Positions 33,546 through 42,728 of a stretch of 64,000 nt of DNA are shown here, in pieces. The notes beneath the pieces were generated by a model, which saw only the letters and a list, made by a program, of their open reading frames with translations, did no database searches and was not told the DNA's origin. Within the stretch, counting starts at the first letter, position 1, and every line of letters starts with the position of its first letter. A program made the position numbers and the translations under genes. Origin of the DNA: Maribacter algarum (ex Zhang et al. 2020) (GTDB lineage Bacteria > Bacteroidota > Bacteroidia > Flavobacteriales > Flavobacteriaceae); assembly GCF_005885635.1 (NCBI RefSeq), contig NZ_VATY01000003.1:1-64000 (forward strand). The letters are read 5' to 3'.

Positions 33546-35216
33546 ATGACCAAATTCTTGAATCAATATTCGCAACAATTTCTGCTTATCGCACTAGTGT
33601 CCTTGGTTTTTCTAGGATGTAAAAATTCAACTGAACAACCCAAAGAAGAACCTGCAAAAAAGCCGAATATTTTATTTATTGCAATAGATGATTTACGGCC
33701 TGAATTGGGTGCTTACGGTTCAGAAATTGCCATTACGCCAAATATGGATGCCTTAGCGGCAGACGGACTCCTTTTCAACAACGCCTATTGCCAAGAAGCA
33801 ATTTGCAGTCCGTCTCGAGCAAGTATCATGACCGGCGCACGACCGGAAACCATCAATGTGATTGAGAATTTTACCTACTTCCGTGATGAGAATCCAGATA
33901 TTGTTACCCTTCCGCAACACCTTTGGGCAAACGGTTACGAAACTGTGTATACGGGTAAAATTTTCCATCCTGGATATACCGATGAAGAAAAATCATGGAG
34001 TAGAAAACCCTATTCGGGACCGGATGTTTCTCCAATTCCTAAAAGAATACGTGGTTACGTTTTAGAGGAAAATCAAGAAATGTTCAAGAAAAACCGAGAA
34101 GAAGTTATTGCCAAATATGGTAAGAACGCCCCAAGAAATGGTTTAGGAAAAGGCCCTTCGTATGAATTTGCCGACGCGCCAGACCATACCTATGACGACG
34201 GTCACAGCACCGATTTAGCTATTGCGACGATGAAAGAAATGGCTGGCGAAGACAAACCCTTCTTTTTAGGGCTAGGCTTTAAAAAACCACATTTGGAATG
34301 GATTGCCCCAAAAAAATATTGGGATATGTACGAGGGAGTCGATATGCAAATGACCGATTTAGACCAAGGCCCGAAAGATGGCGCTGCAATGGGATTACAT
34401 GCCTCCTTTGAGTTACGCGCCCGAGCGGATATTCCTAATTATGGCAACATTCCTGCTGAGCAAGCCAAAAACTTAAAACGTGCCTATTTGGCAACCGTAA
34501 GTTATGTAGATGCGCAGATAGGCAAAATGCTAAAAGCCTTGGAAGCAGAAGGACTCAAAGAAAATACCATAGTAATGCTATGGAGCGACCACGGCTGGCA
34601 TTTGGGCGATATGGGCATTTGGGGCAAGGCCACCAACTATGAAATTGCAACCCGTGTTCCCTTGATAGTTTCTCCGCCCAACATGCCAAAGGAAGTCCGA
34701 GGAAAAAAGACAGATGCCTTAGTAGAATTGGTTGACATGTACCCCACGCTCTGTGATATGGTAGGAATCCCGATTCCAGAGCATACTGAAGGACAAAGTT
34801 TTAAACCCTTATTGAGCAATCCGGAACAAGCTTGGAAAACGGCTGCATTTATGCAGTTTCCGAATCCCGCATTACGAGAATGGGCAGCAAACCCATTATC
34901 TCCGGGAATGCGTGAAACTTATTTCGGAAAGCTCTTAAAAGATGTAGAAGCCCGCATCAAAGTACAACAAGGAGATACCTGGGATAGAGATTTGTTTGAG
35001 AATCGATTAATGGGCTATTCCATGCGTACGGCAGACCACAGATTTACGGTTTGGAAAGACTATACAAACCCAGAGGCAGCTCCTATTTTCTTTGAACTCT
35101 ATGACCATAAAACAGACCCTAATGAAACGGTAAATATTGCCAATGACCAACCTGAACTCGTTGCTAGCCTATTGGAGCAATTTAATAAAGGATGGGAAGG
35201 AAATCTCGCAAAATAA
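33546..35216 (+). CDS. S1-family sulfatase, iduronate-sulfatase-like (lipoprotein)
   Basis: Start taken at the ATG 33546 (an upstream TTG at 33534 is less likely). 556 residues with lipobox VFLGC (Cys about 24). Nucleophile motif CSPSR (about 87-91). Metal and active-site blocks: ILFIAIDDLRPELGAYG (about 39-55), GKIFHPG (about 136), KKPHLEW (about 245) and WSDHGWHLGD (about 346). The IDDLRPELG and HGWHLGD pattern is that of iduronate-2-sulfatase-like enzymes (subfamily S1_7 type). In Zobellia an S1_7 enzyme acts on carrageenan; I use that as analogy only. Confidence 0.9.
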   Translation: MTKFLNQYSQQFLLIALVSLVFLGCKNSTEQPKEEPAKKPNILFIAIDDLRPELGAYGSEIAITPNMDALAADGLLFNNAYCQEAICSPSRASIMTGARPETINVIENFTYFRDENPDIVTLPQHLWANGYETVYTGKIFHPGYTDEEKSWSRKPYSGPDVSPIPKRIRGYVLEENQEMFKKNREEVIAKYGKNAPRNGLGKGPSYEFADAPDHTYDDGHSTDLAIATMKEMAGEDKPFFLGLGFKKPHLEWIAPKKYWDMYEGVDMQMTDLDQGPKDGAAMGLHASFELRARADIPNYGNIPAEQAKNLKRAYLATVSYVDAQIGKMLKALEAEGLKENTIVMLWSDHGWHLGDMGIWGKATNYEIATRVPLIVSPPNMPKEVRGKKTDALVELVDMYPTLCDMVGIPIPEHTEGQSFKPLLSNPEQAWKTAAFMQFPNPALREWAANPLSPGMRETYFGKLLKDVEARIKVQQGDTWDRDLFENRLMGYSMRTADHRFTVWKDYTNPEAAPIFFELYDHKTDPNETVNIANDQPELVASLLEQFNKGWEGNLAK

Positions 35217-35261
35217 TACCATTTCAACAACAAATAACACCAGCTATTTAAAACATAAAAA

Positions 35262-37634
35262 ATGATAAAAAAGAGAAGTTCAGCTATATTGAGTTTGTTA
35301 ATGCTAGCACTATTCATTGCCTGCGAAGCACAAAAAACGCTGGAAGAAGAAGCTTTGGCGAAAATTGAAACCTTAGAATCTTTGATGGCAGAAGCCAAAG
35401 AAAAAGACATTGATGTGCAACGTGAGGAGACCGTGCTTTGGTTTTCGAATCAGTTTATAAAATTTGCCAATTGGGATGAAGCCAATAAGGATGCCATTGA
35501 AAAATTGTATGGCTATGAGCGTTATTACGCCCCGAACAAGGCACAATTAGCGGCAGAATTACCCGATTTTGAGCGTAAAAAAGTCATTGAAATTTTAGAT
35601 CACGGGATTGCGGAGTTAAAAAAAGAACTCGCAGGTGAAATAACCCGAAGACCTGTTAATACGGTTGATTGGCAAAACGCCAAGGCAGGCGATAATATGT
35701 TTGTGAGCAATGGAAAACCATCCTTCCCTTACGACTATTTCTCTAAAACTGTTGGGCAACCCTTGACCAATGAAGAGGTGTACAATGACCATTTGGGAGC
35801 GATTTATCACGGTGGCGAAAACTTATATCCGGTAGACCATGACCGTGCTATAAATTCCTTCTTATTGAATGAAGATGGCACCTTTGATGAAGAATTAATG
35901 CAAGAACTTACAGGTATTCCTGATACCAATATTGGCTTTTTGATTTACTGGTCTATGGGTATTCCGGAATGGGTGGAAGCCAAGGAACCTGAAATTAGAA
36001 AAGGGCGTTCTTTATTTACTGGTTTTGATATTGATAATCCCCTCGCACGTGATGTTTGGGGGAAAATTATCCGTAAAACGGGGGAATTGACCAAAGGAAA
36101 AAAGGTCACAGAACTAGGTTATATTTTCGCCAATGAACCGCATTGGTATTCTGAAAAAGGCCACTGGACAGGCAAGTACCAAGAGATGAATGCCATTTCA
36201 TCGTATACTTTGAATAAATTCAGAAGCTGGTTAAAAAACAAATACGAAGGCAATCTAAAAGCACTGAATGCCAACTGGGAAAGTAATTTCAAAAGTTTTG
36301 AAACAGTTGAGATTGAAATCCCTATGGATATCGCCCTAACGGGAAAACCCATCTGGTATGATTGGAATAGATATCACATGGATAGAACTACCGACTGGTT
36401 TACCTTCAACCAAGACAATCTGCATGCTGTGAATCCGGAAGCGGATACCCACATTAAAATATTCCCAAGAACTTTTTACGAAGATTCTCGTTCGCACGGA
36501 ATGGATATTGAAGCCCTAACCGAATTAACCACCATGATAGGCCATGATGCCAAAGCTTTGGGTAGTAAAAGTATTCGACCGCATATTAATTCTGATTTCA
36601 TCAAAAAGTATGCGTACAAGTGGGACGGTATGGCTATTTTACATGACTTTTTGGAATCTGTTAGTCCGGATAAAATCAATGTAAACTCAGAATCGCATTT
36701 CCTTTCTTCGGGGCAGTGGCGTGACTTAAATGCTCGTACCAGTTATGTTCGAAATGTCTATTGGTTATCTACCCTAATGGGTATGGATGCCAATATGGGA
36801 TGGTTTTGGGCACGTGACCCAGATGGTTCTCCAGAAGACCGTTTAGAGGGAGAATTGAATTTCTTTGACCCCGGTTTAGGGGGTGCCTATGCAGGTTCAA
36901 ATAATATGCAACCGCATATCGCTAATGAGGTAACACAAGTGATGTATGATTTAAATACGTTTTCTGAAGAAATCATTGCCCTGCGTGAGCAAAAGCGTCC
37001 GTTGCGTTTATTTTATTCAGAAACCTCAGCGATTAATACGGCTGATTATATGACAGAAGCCACTAAACTATATAAGTCGCTCTTTTTTGAAGGTTTACCG
37101 TTGGGCTTTGTCACCAAGAACATTATCGAAAAACAAGGCAATAGTACTTGGAATACCGTAGTGGTATACAAAAGCAAGTTTGTAACCGATACCGAATTTG
37201 CAGCCCTACAAACCTATTTAGATAATGGAGGTACTGTAATTTTAGATTCCGAAGAAAGTCTCTCAATGAATGAATACGGGAAAAAACGGAGTCAAAAACT
37301 ATCCGCAGGAAAAGGGAAACTCATTCCTCTAAATGGCGCTGCGGTTGAAGAAATTAAAAAAACAGCTTTGGCTGAAGTTGCCGACCAAATGCCAGAGGTT
37401 CGGGTTACTTCTGATAATGGGGAAATTTTTAAAACCACCATATCTCGAGTAGTAAAACAAGAAGATGGTTCGTACCTCGTTAATTTGTTGAATGTAGGTC
37501 ATAATGCTGCGAAAATAAAATTGGAACTCGCTTCTGGCGCTGCTATGAAGATTACAAATTTAATGACCTCCAATCCGGTTGAAGCAGAATTTAGTTTGGC
37601 TTCAGAAGAAGTATTGCTTTTGGAGATAAAATAA
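35262..37634 (+). CDS. clan GH-A glycosidase, GH42/GH167-like beta-galactosidase candidate
   Basis: A 790-residue lipoprotein (LFIAC, Cys about 21). An N-terminal helical extension (about 25-120) precedes a TIM barrel. YIFANEPHW (about 287-295) places the acid/base Glu after Asn, and INVNSESHF (about 470-478) supplies the likely nucleophile Glu, the clan GH-A pair. A flavodoxin-like trimerisation domain follows (about 600-680, VVVYKSKFVTDTEFAALQ), then a small beta domain. The layout resembles GH42 beta-galactosidases and the related carrageenan-active GH167 family. GH50 is an alternative. The likely role is exo-removal of galactose or disaccharide units from carrageenan oligosaccharides. It sits between two sulfatase genes. 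Confidence 0.7.
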   Translation: MIKKRSSAILSLLMLALFIACEAQKTLEEEALAKIETLESLMAEAKEKDIDVQREETVLWFSNQFIKFANWDEANKDAIEKLYGYERYYAPNKAQLAAELPDFERKKVIEILDHGIAELKKELAGEITRRPVNTVDWQNAKAGDNMFVSNGKPSFPYDYFSKTVGQPLTNEEVYNDHLGAIYHGGENLYPVDHDRAINSFLLNEDGTFDEELMQELTGIPDTNIGFLIYWSMGIPEWVEAKEPEIRKGRSLFTGFDIDNPLARDVWGKIIRKTGELTKGKKVTELGYIFANEPHWYSEKGHWTGKYQEMNAISSYTLNKFRSWLKNKYEGNLKALNANWESNFKSFETVEIEIPMDIALTGKPIWYDWNRYHMDRTTDWFTFNQDNLHAVNPEADTHIKIFPRTFYEDSRSHGMDIEALTELTTMIGHDAKALGSKSIRPHINSDFIKKYAYKWDGMAILHDFLESVSPDKINVNSESHFLSSGQWRDLNARTSYVRNVYWLSTLMGMDANMGWFWARDPDGSPEDRLEGELNFFDPGLGGAYAGSNNMQPHIANEVTQVMYDLNTFSEEIIALREQKRPLRLFYSETSAINTADYMTEATKLYKSLFFEGLPLGFVTKNIIEKQGNSTWNTVVVYKSKFVTDTEFAALQTYLDNGGTVILDSEESLSMNEYGKKRSQKLSAGKGKLIPLNGAAVEEIKKTALAEVADQMPEVRVTSDNGEIFKTTISRVVKQEDGSYLVNLLNVGHNAAKIKLELASGAAMKITNLMTSNPVEAEFSLASEEVLLLEIK

Positions 37635-37638
37635 TAAT

Positions 37639-39117
37639 ATGTACGTAAAGTTAAAAACACCTTTAATAGCCTATTTTCTATTAATAAGCTTCGTTGCTTG
37701 TAAAGAAAAGCAAAAGCTTACAGAAAACTCAACAGTTGATAATAGACCTAACATAATTCTGGTCATCACCGATGATTTAGGTTATTCTGATGTAGGTTTT
37801 AATGGGGCCAAGGATATTTCAACTCCTAATCTTGATGAACTGGCGCGCAACGGTACCATTTTTTCCTCGGCTTACGTAGCGCATCCATTTTGCGGCCCTA
37901 GTCGGGCGGCGTTGATGACTGGCCGCTATCCGCACACCATAGGCTCGCAATTTAACCTACCCGCCAATAGTGAAGTGCATGTGGGTAAAGGGATTACCTT
38001 AGAAGAAACCTTTATGAGCAAGATGTTGCAAGATGCCGGTTATTATACCAGTGCGGTAGGTAAATGGCATTTAGGTGCGGTTCCTAAGTACCATCCTAAC
38101 GACAGGGGCTTCAATGATTTTTATGGATTTTTAGGGGGAGGTCATAAATATTTTCCAGAAGAGTATACAGCTAAATATACAAAGCAAAAAGCGGCAGGAA
38201 GGGAAGTCATTTTTGACTATCTAAAACCTTTGGAACATAATGGAAAAATCATTGAAAATCCAACTGAATATTTAACGGATGAGCTTTCCCGTAAAGCAAT
38301 CGATTTTGTAAACGTAGCAAGTAAGAAGGATAGTCCTTTCTTTATGTATTTGGCCTATAATGCTCCGCACGTTCCCTTGGAAGCTAAAGAAGAAGATTTA
38401 AAGATATTTGAACATATTGAGGACACGGACAGAAGAACTTATGCGGCAATGGTTTATGCCGTCGACCGAGGAATTGGAGACTTGGCAAGGGCTCTTAAGC
38501 TAAATGGAGAATATGACAATACGCTAGTTGTTTTTTTAAGCGATAACGGTGGTCATACGGGGAAGGGGGCTACCAACAATCCGCTTACTGGACGTAAGGG
38601 AGATACTTGGGAAGGTGGGTATCGTGTTCCTATGCTCTTCCATTGGCCAAAGAAGGTTGCTCAGGGAAAAATATTTTCCTACCCTGTCTCCGCTCTGGAT
38701 TTTTATCCAACTTTTGCCCATTTGGCAAAAGCGGAAATACCAAGTTCTAAAATACTTGACGGAAGAAATGTATGGGAAGCGATTGGCAACGACCAAAATT
38801 TCAGAAAAGATGAAATGGTATTTGTACTGAGACATCGCGAGGGGTACAGTGATGTAGGCGTTCGTCAAAATCAGTTTAAGGCGCTAAAGACAAATCAAAA
38901 TAAATGGCAGTTGTTTGACATTGGTGTTGACATTGGTGAAACCAATGATATTAGCGAGCAACACCCTGAACAGCTAAAAAAAATGGTTGCAGCTGTAGAA
39001 AAATGGAGTAAATCCCATACAAAACCCCAATGGTTTGACCCCGAAGAATTAAGTATAGATTGGAAAGAAAAACAAATGGGGGAGTTTGGAAGTACCTTTA
39101 AATTGGAAATGAAATGA
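37639..39117 (+). CDS. S1-family sulfatase (lipoprotein)
   Basis: A 492-residue sulfatase with lipobox ISFVAC (Cys about 21). Nucleophile motif CGPSR (about 84-88) and blocks IILVITDDLGYSDVG (about 39-53), GKWHLGA (about 140) and FLSDNGGH (about 302). It is closest in layout to the first sulfatase of the locus (15376), N-acetylgalactosamine-6-sulfatase-like, but clearly distinct. Its stop overlaps the galK start by 4 bases, tying desulfation and galactose use into one transcript. Confidence 0.92.
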   Translation: MYVKLKTPLIAYFLLISFVACKEKQKLTENSTVDNRPNIILVITDDLGYSDVGFNGAKDISTPNLDELARNGTIFSSAYVAHPFCGPSRAALMTGRYPHTIGSQFNLPANSEVHVGKGITLEETFMSKMLQDAGYYTSAVGKWHLGAVPKYHPNDRGFNDFYGFLGGGHKYFPEEYTAKYTKQKAAGREVIFDYLKPLEHNGKIIENPTEYLTDELSRKAIDFVNVASKKDSPFFMYLAYNAPHVPLEAKEEDLKIFEHIEDTDRRTYAAMVYAVDRGIGDLARALKLNGEYDNTLVVFLSDNGGHTGKGATNNPLTGRKGDTWEGGYRVPMLFHWPKKVAQGKIFSYPVSALDFYPTFAHLAKAEIPSSKILDGRNVWEAIGNDQNFRKDEMVFVLRHREGYSDVGVRQNQFKALKTNQNKWQLFDIGVDIGETNDISEQHPEQLKKMVAAVEKWSKSHTKPQWFDPEELSIDWKEKQMGEFGSTFKLEMK

Positions 39118-40241
39118 TCGAGGCAAATGGTAATCAATTAATTCTTCGCTCCCCTGGCAGAATCAATTTGATCGGTGAGCATGTAGATTATAATGATGGT
39201 TTTGTGCTACCAGCGGCCATTGACAAGAGCATCACAATGACACTTAGGAAAAATGGCTCCAAAAGTCGCTGTACTATTAAGAGCAAAGGTTTTGATAGTG
39301 TTTTGGTTGCAGACCTTTACAGTCTCAAACCTGGAACTGAGGGCTGGCACAATTATGCTTTAGGTGTTTTGCACGAAATACAAGTATTGAATCCGGGATT
39401 GAAAGGATTCGACTGTGAGATGGAATCGAATGTTCCAGTTGGTTCTGGTGTCAGCTCATCAGCGGCATTGGAATGTGGTTTAGCCTTTGGTCTAAATGAG
39501 CTCTTTGAATTGGGATTTGACAAATTGGAATTGATAAAAATCGGTCAGAATGCCGAGCACAATTTTGTGGGTACAAAATGTGGAATCATGGACCAGTTTG
39601 CCTCTGTTATGGGGAAAGAGAATCATGCCATGCTTTTAGACTGTCAATCGTTGCACTTTGAATATATCCCAATAAAACTAGAGCCTTACCGACTGTTAAT
39701 GCTCAATACCAATGTTTCCCACAATCTTTCCACGGGAGAATATAATATAAGACGTGAACAATGTGAAGAAGGACTGGAACTACTTGTAAAAAAATATGGT
39801 ATTGAAAGCTCGTTTAGAGATGTTTCCATGAAAAAATTGGATGAATCAAAAAAGGAACTAGGACCAATCATCTATAATCGCTGTTCTTATGTTGTTGAAG
39901 AAATCAGAAGGGTGCAAGAAGCGGTTGCGGCTCTTAAAAATGATAATCTTGGATTATTTGGTCGACTCATGTTTGAAACCCATCGGGGCCTGAGCAAAAA
40001 ATACGAAGTCAGTTGCCCAGAGTTGGATTTTCTCGTAGAGTTGGCCAAGACCGAACCTCAAATACTAGGGGCTAGAATGATGGGTGGAGGTTTTGGCGGA
40101 TGCACCCTAAATATCATTCATAAAAGAAGTGTCGATTATTTTATTAACAAGGTTTCGGTGGCTTACAGGAATAAATTTGGAATAGATCTTTCATATTTTG
40201 TAACCGTGCCAAGCGATGGTACCTATTTAATCGAGGAATGA
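39114..40241 (+). CDS. galK: galactokinase
   Basis: A 375-residue GHMP kinase that phosphorylates galactose at C1. Signatures: RSPGRINLIGEHVDYNDGF (about 11-29), the phosphate loop VPVGSGVSSSAALE (about 106-119), CGIMDQFASVMG (about 154-165) and GARMMGGGFGGCT (about 321-333). Start and stop overlap the flanking sulfatase and galT by 4 bases (ATGA), so coupled translation is expected. It would use galactose freed from carrageenan, entering the Leloir pathway. Confidence 0.95.
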   Translation: MIEANGNQLILRSPGRINLIGEHVDYNDGFVLPAAIDKSITMTLRKNGSKSRCTIKSKGFDSVLVADLYSLKPGTEGWHNYALGVLHEIQVLNPGLKGFDCEMESNVPVGSGVSSSAALECGLAFGLNELFELGFDKLELIKIGQNAEHNFVGTKCGIMDQFASVMGKENHAMLLDCQSLHFEYIPIKLEPYRLLMLNTNVSHNLSTGEYNIRREQCEEGLELLVKKYGIESSFRDVSMKKLDESKKELGPIIYNRCSYVVEEIRRVQEAVAALKNDNLGLFGRLMFETHRGLSKKYEVSCPELDFLVELAKTEPQILGARMMGGGFGGCTLNIIHKRSVDYFINKVSVAYRNKFGIDLSYFVTVPSDGTYLIEE

Positions 40242-41281
40242 TGAAGTTAGACCTTAACGAACAACCTCACAGACGTTATAATATCCTGACTGGAGAATGG
40301 GTATTGGTCTCTCCTCACAGAACAAAGAGACCATGGCAAGGGAAGCAAGAAAAGACAGTAACCGATGATTGGCCTTCCTATGACAAAGCTTGCTATTTAT
40401 GTCCTGGAAATGAAAGAGCTAGCGGGGATATCAATCCAAAATATACATCAGTCTATAGTTTTAAAAACGACTTTTCCGCGCTTTTGGAAGACACTCCATC
40501 GACAACAGTTGAAGATGGCCTTTTAGTCGCAAAAGGAGAAAAGGGCATTTGTAAAGTGGTCTGTTTTTCACCTAATCATTCGTTGACTTTACCACTTATG
40601 TCGGTTCCTAGTATTGAAGATGTTATTACTATTTGGCAAAAGGAGTTTGATGAACTAGGAGCTATAAGGGATATTAATTATGTTCAAATTTTTGAAAACA
40701 AGGGAGCTTTAATGGGTTGTAGTAACCCACATCCACATGGGCAAATTTGGTCCCAGAATTCAATTCCCCAAGAGGCTGTAAAAAAAGGGGAACAACAATT
40801 GAGGTATTGGCAAACCAATACAAAAAGTCTTTTAGGGGACTATTTAAAACAAGAAATAAAAGCCAACGAGCGCATCATCTGGCAAGATGAATACTTCATA
40901 GCGGTTGTTCCCTATTGGGCCATATGGCCATATGAAGTCATTATAGCACCTAAAAGGCATTTTCAAAGAATAACAGATTTGACGGATAAAGAAAAAGCGA
41001 GCTTCGCAATGGCCATAAAAGTTATCACCACCAAATATGATAATCTTTTTGAAACATCATTTCCTTATTCTTCGGGTATTCATCAAGCACCTACTAATGG
41101 GTTAGCATATGACGAATGGCATTTGCATATGTCATTTTATCCACCATTATTACGTTCAGCTACAATTAAGAAATTTATGGTGGGGTATGAAATGTTTGCA
41201 AACCCTCAACGTGATATCACAGCTGAACAGGCTGCGCAAACGCTACGGTCCTTATCTAAAACTCATTACCTTTCTTCTTAA
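40238..41281 (+). CDS. galT: galactose-1-phosphate uridylyltransferase
   Basis: A 347-residue HIT-superfamily enzyme exchanging UMP between UDP-glucose and galactose-1-phosphate. The active site NPHPHGQIW (about 166-174) with catalytic His is clear, as are the zinc-type residues CYLCPGN (about 51-57). It overlaps galK by 4 bases. No galE is in the window. Confidence 0.95.
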   Translation: MMKLDLNEQPHRRYNILTGEWVLVSPHRTKRPWQGKQEKTVTDDWPSYDKACYLCPGNERASGDINPKYTSVYSFKNDFSALLEDTPSTTVEDGLLVAKGEKGICKVVCFSPNHSLTLPLMSVPSIEDVITIWQKEFDELGAIRDINYVQIFENKGALMGCSNPHPHGQIWSQNSIPQEAVKKGEQQLRYWQTNTKSLLGDYLKQEIKANERIIWQDEYFIAVVPYWAIWPYEVIIAPKRHFQRITDLTDKEKASFAMAIKVITTKYDNLFETSFPYSSGIHQAPTNGLAYDEWHLHMSFYPPLLRSATIKKFMVGYEMFANPQRDITAEQAAQTLRSLSKTHYLSS

Positions 41282-41571
41282 AATAAGTATTGCTTTAAAA
41301 ATATGCAGGATTCCCTTTGAAAGTGAAGCCACGGTTGTACTACTTGAAATCGAGTCTTTTAACGTTGTAACTGAGTTTTAGCAAGTGCCCAGTGCAACAA
41401 CTATAAAAATTTTGGGTTGAGTGAACTAAATGAAGTCACTTAAAAGAGGGAATTAAAAATCAAAATTAGGGTTAAAATAATGTTAGTCACAGATAATTAC
41501 CATCCAATGTAATCGAATTGCCTTTTCTAATTTTATTTTTTTGTTATACCTGCCATTAATACTTTAAAATA

Positions 41572-42711
41572 ATGAAAATAGCCAAAGTCGAAACATTCGT
41601 CTTATCAAATCAATTAAAAGAAACTTTTTTCTTTTCACAATGGGCTTATAGCGAAAGACGCATTTGCATAGTAAAAATCACCACCAACAATGGTAAGGTA
41701 GGCTGGGGTGAAGGTTACGGCCCTGCAGATGTAATTAAAGCGGGTATTCAGATGGTTACTCCTTTAATAATTGGAGAAAACCCATTGCAGAATGAAACTT
41801 TATGGTACAAGATGTATCGAAAAACACTGGATTTTGCTAGACGCGGAGTCTTAGCTGCCTCAATAAGTGCTATCGATGTCGCCCTTTGGGATTTGAAAGG
41901 TAAAATATTAAACCAACCGGTGAGCGTTCTAATGGGAGGCCAACATCGTAAAAGGGTAGTGCCCTATGCGACCGGACTTTATTTTTCTGAAAGTGATGAC
42001 CTATCAGCTAAGTTGGTCGCAGAGGCCAAAACTTATGTTAAGCTGGGCTTTAAGGCTATGAAAATGAAAGTAGGCCTTTCCGTAGATCAAGATATCGCTT
42101 TGGTTAAAGCCATTCGAGAGGCTATCGGAGATGAGATTAAATTAATGATAGATTCAAATCACGCCTACTCACTTCGGGAAGCTGCCGAGTTATCGCGTGC
42201 CGTCGAACAGTATAATATCGGCTTTTTCGAAGAGCCTGTTTCGCCAGAATACTACCATCATTATAAGGAATTGAGAACAAAAACGACTATTCCCATAGCG
42301 GGAGGTGAATGTGAATATTTGCGCTATGGATTTAAAACGCTTTTGGAAAATGATTGCGTAGATATTCTTCAAGTAGATATATGCGGAGCAGGTGGACTTA
42401 GTGAGGCAAAACGAATTTCTACCTTGGCAAATACAAGAGGGGTAGAAATAATACCACATGTTTGGGGCACGGGAATCGCCTTTCATGCGGCGTTGCATTT
42501 TATTGCGAATCTTGAACCAATTCCAGGTCGTATGTATCCGCCCGATATGTATATTGAATATGATCGTACGGAAAACGATATACGCGAATCTCTTACATCA
42601 CCTTCAATAGCAATGAAAAACGGATTTATTGATATTCCACAAGGCCCAGGTTTGGGCATAGAAGTGGACGAAGAGGTAGTGCGAAACTTTTCTTCGGAAA
42701 TTCTTATTTAA
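41572..42711 (+). CDS. dauB: 3,6-anhydro-galactonate cycloisomerase-like enolase-superfamily enzyme
   Basis: A 379-residue enolase-superfamily protein. Metal and catalytic residues: KAMKMKVGL (Lys, about 160-168), MIDSNHAY (Asp, about 193-200), FFEEPV (Glu, about 220-225), GGECEY (Glu, about 246-251) and PHVWGTG (His, about 303-309). The set matches the anhydrogalactonate cycloisomerase group rather than the dehydratase at 28472. It would open 3,6-anhydro-D-galactonate to 2-keto-3-deoxy-galactonate. The dehydrogenase gene follows 17 bases later, supporting the pairing. The 290-base gap upstream suggests a separate promoter. Confidence 0.78.
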   Translation: MKIAKVETFVLSNQLKETFFFSQWAYSERRICIVKITTNNGKVGWGEGYGPADVIKAGIQMVTPLIIGENPLQNETLWYKMYRKTLDFARRGVLAASISAIDVALWDLKGKILNQPVSVLMGGQHRKRVVPYATGLYFSESDDLSAKLVAEAKTYVKLGFKAMKMKVGLSVDQDIALVKAIREAIGDEIKLMIDSNHAYSLREAAELSRAVEQYNIGFFEEPVSPEYYHHYKELRTKTTIPIAGGECEYLRYGFKTLLENDCVDILQVDICGAGGLSEAKRISTLANTRGVEIIPHVWGTGIAFHAALHFIANLEPIPGRMYPPDMYIEYDRTENDIRESLTSPSIAMKNGFIDIPQGPGLGIEVDEEVVRNFSSEILI

Positions 42712-42728
42712 ATTAAGCAAAGAATACT

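Noticed and set aside
41109-41381. A 90-codon open frame across the galT end.
   Set aside because: Mostly out-of-frame galT sequence with no recognisable features in the tail.
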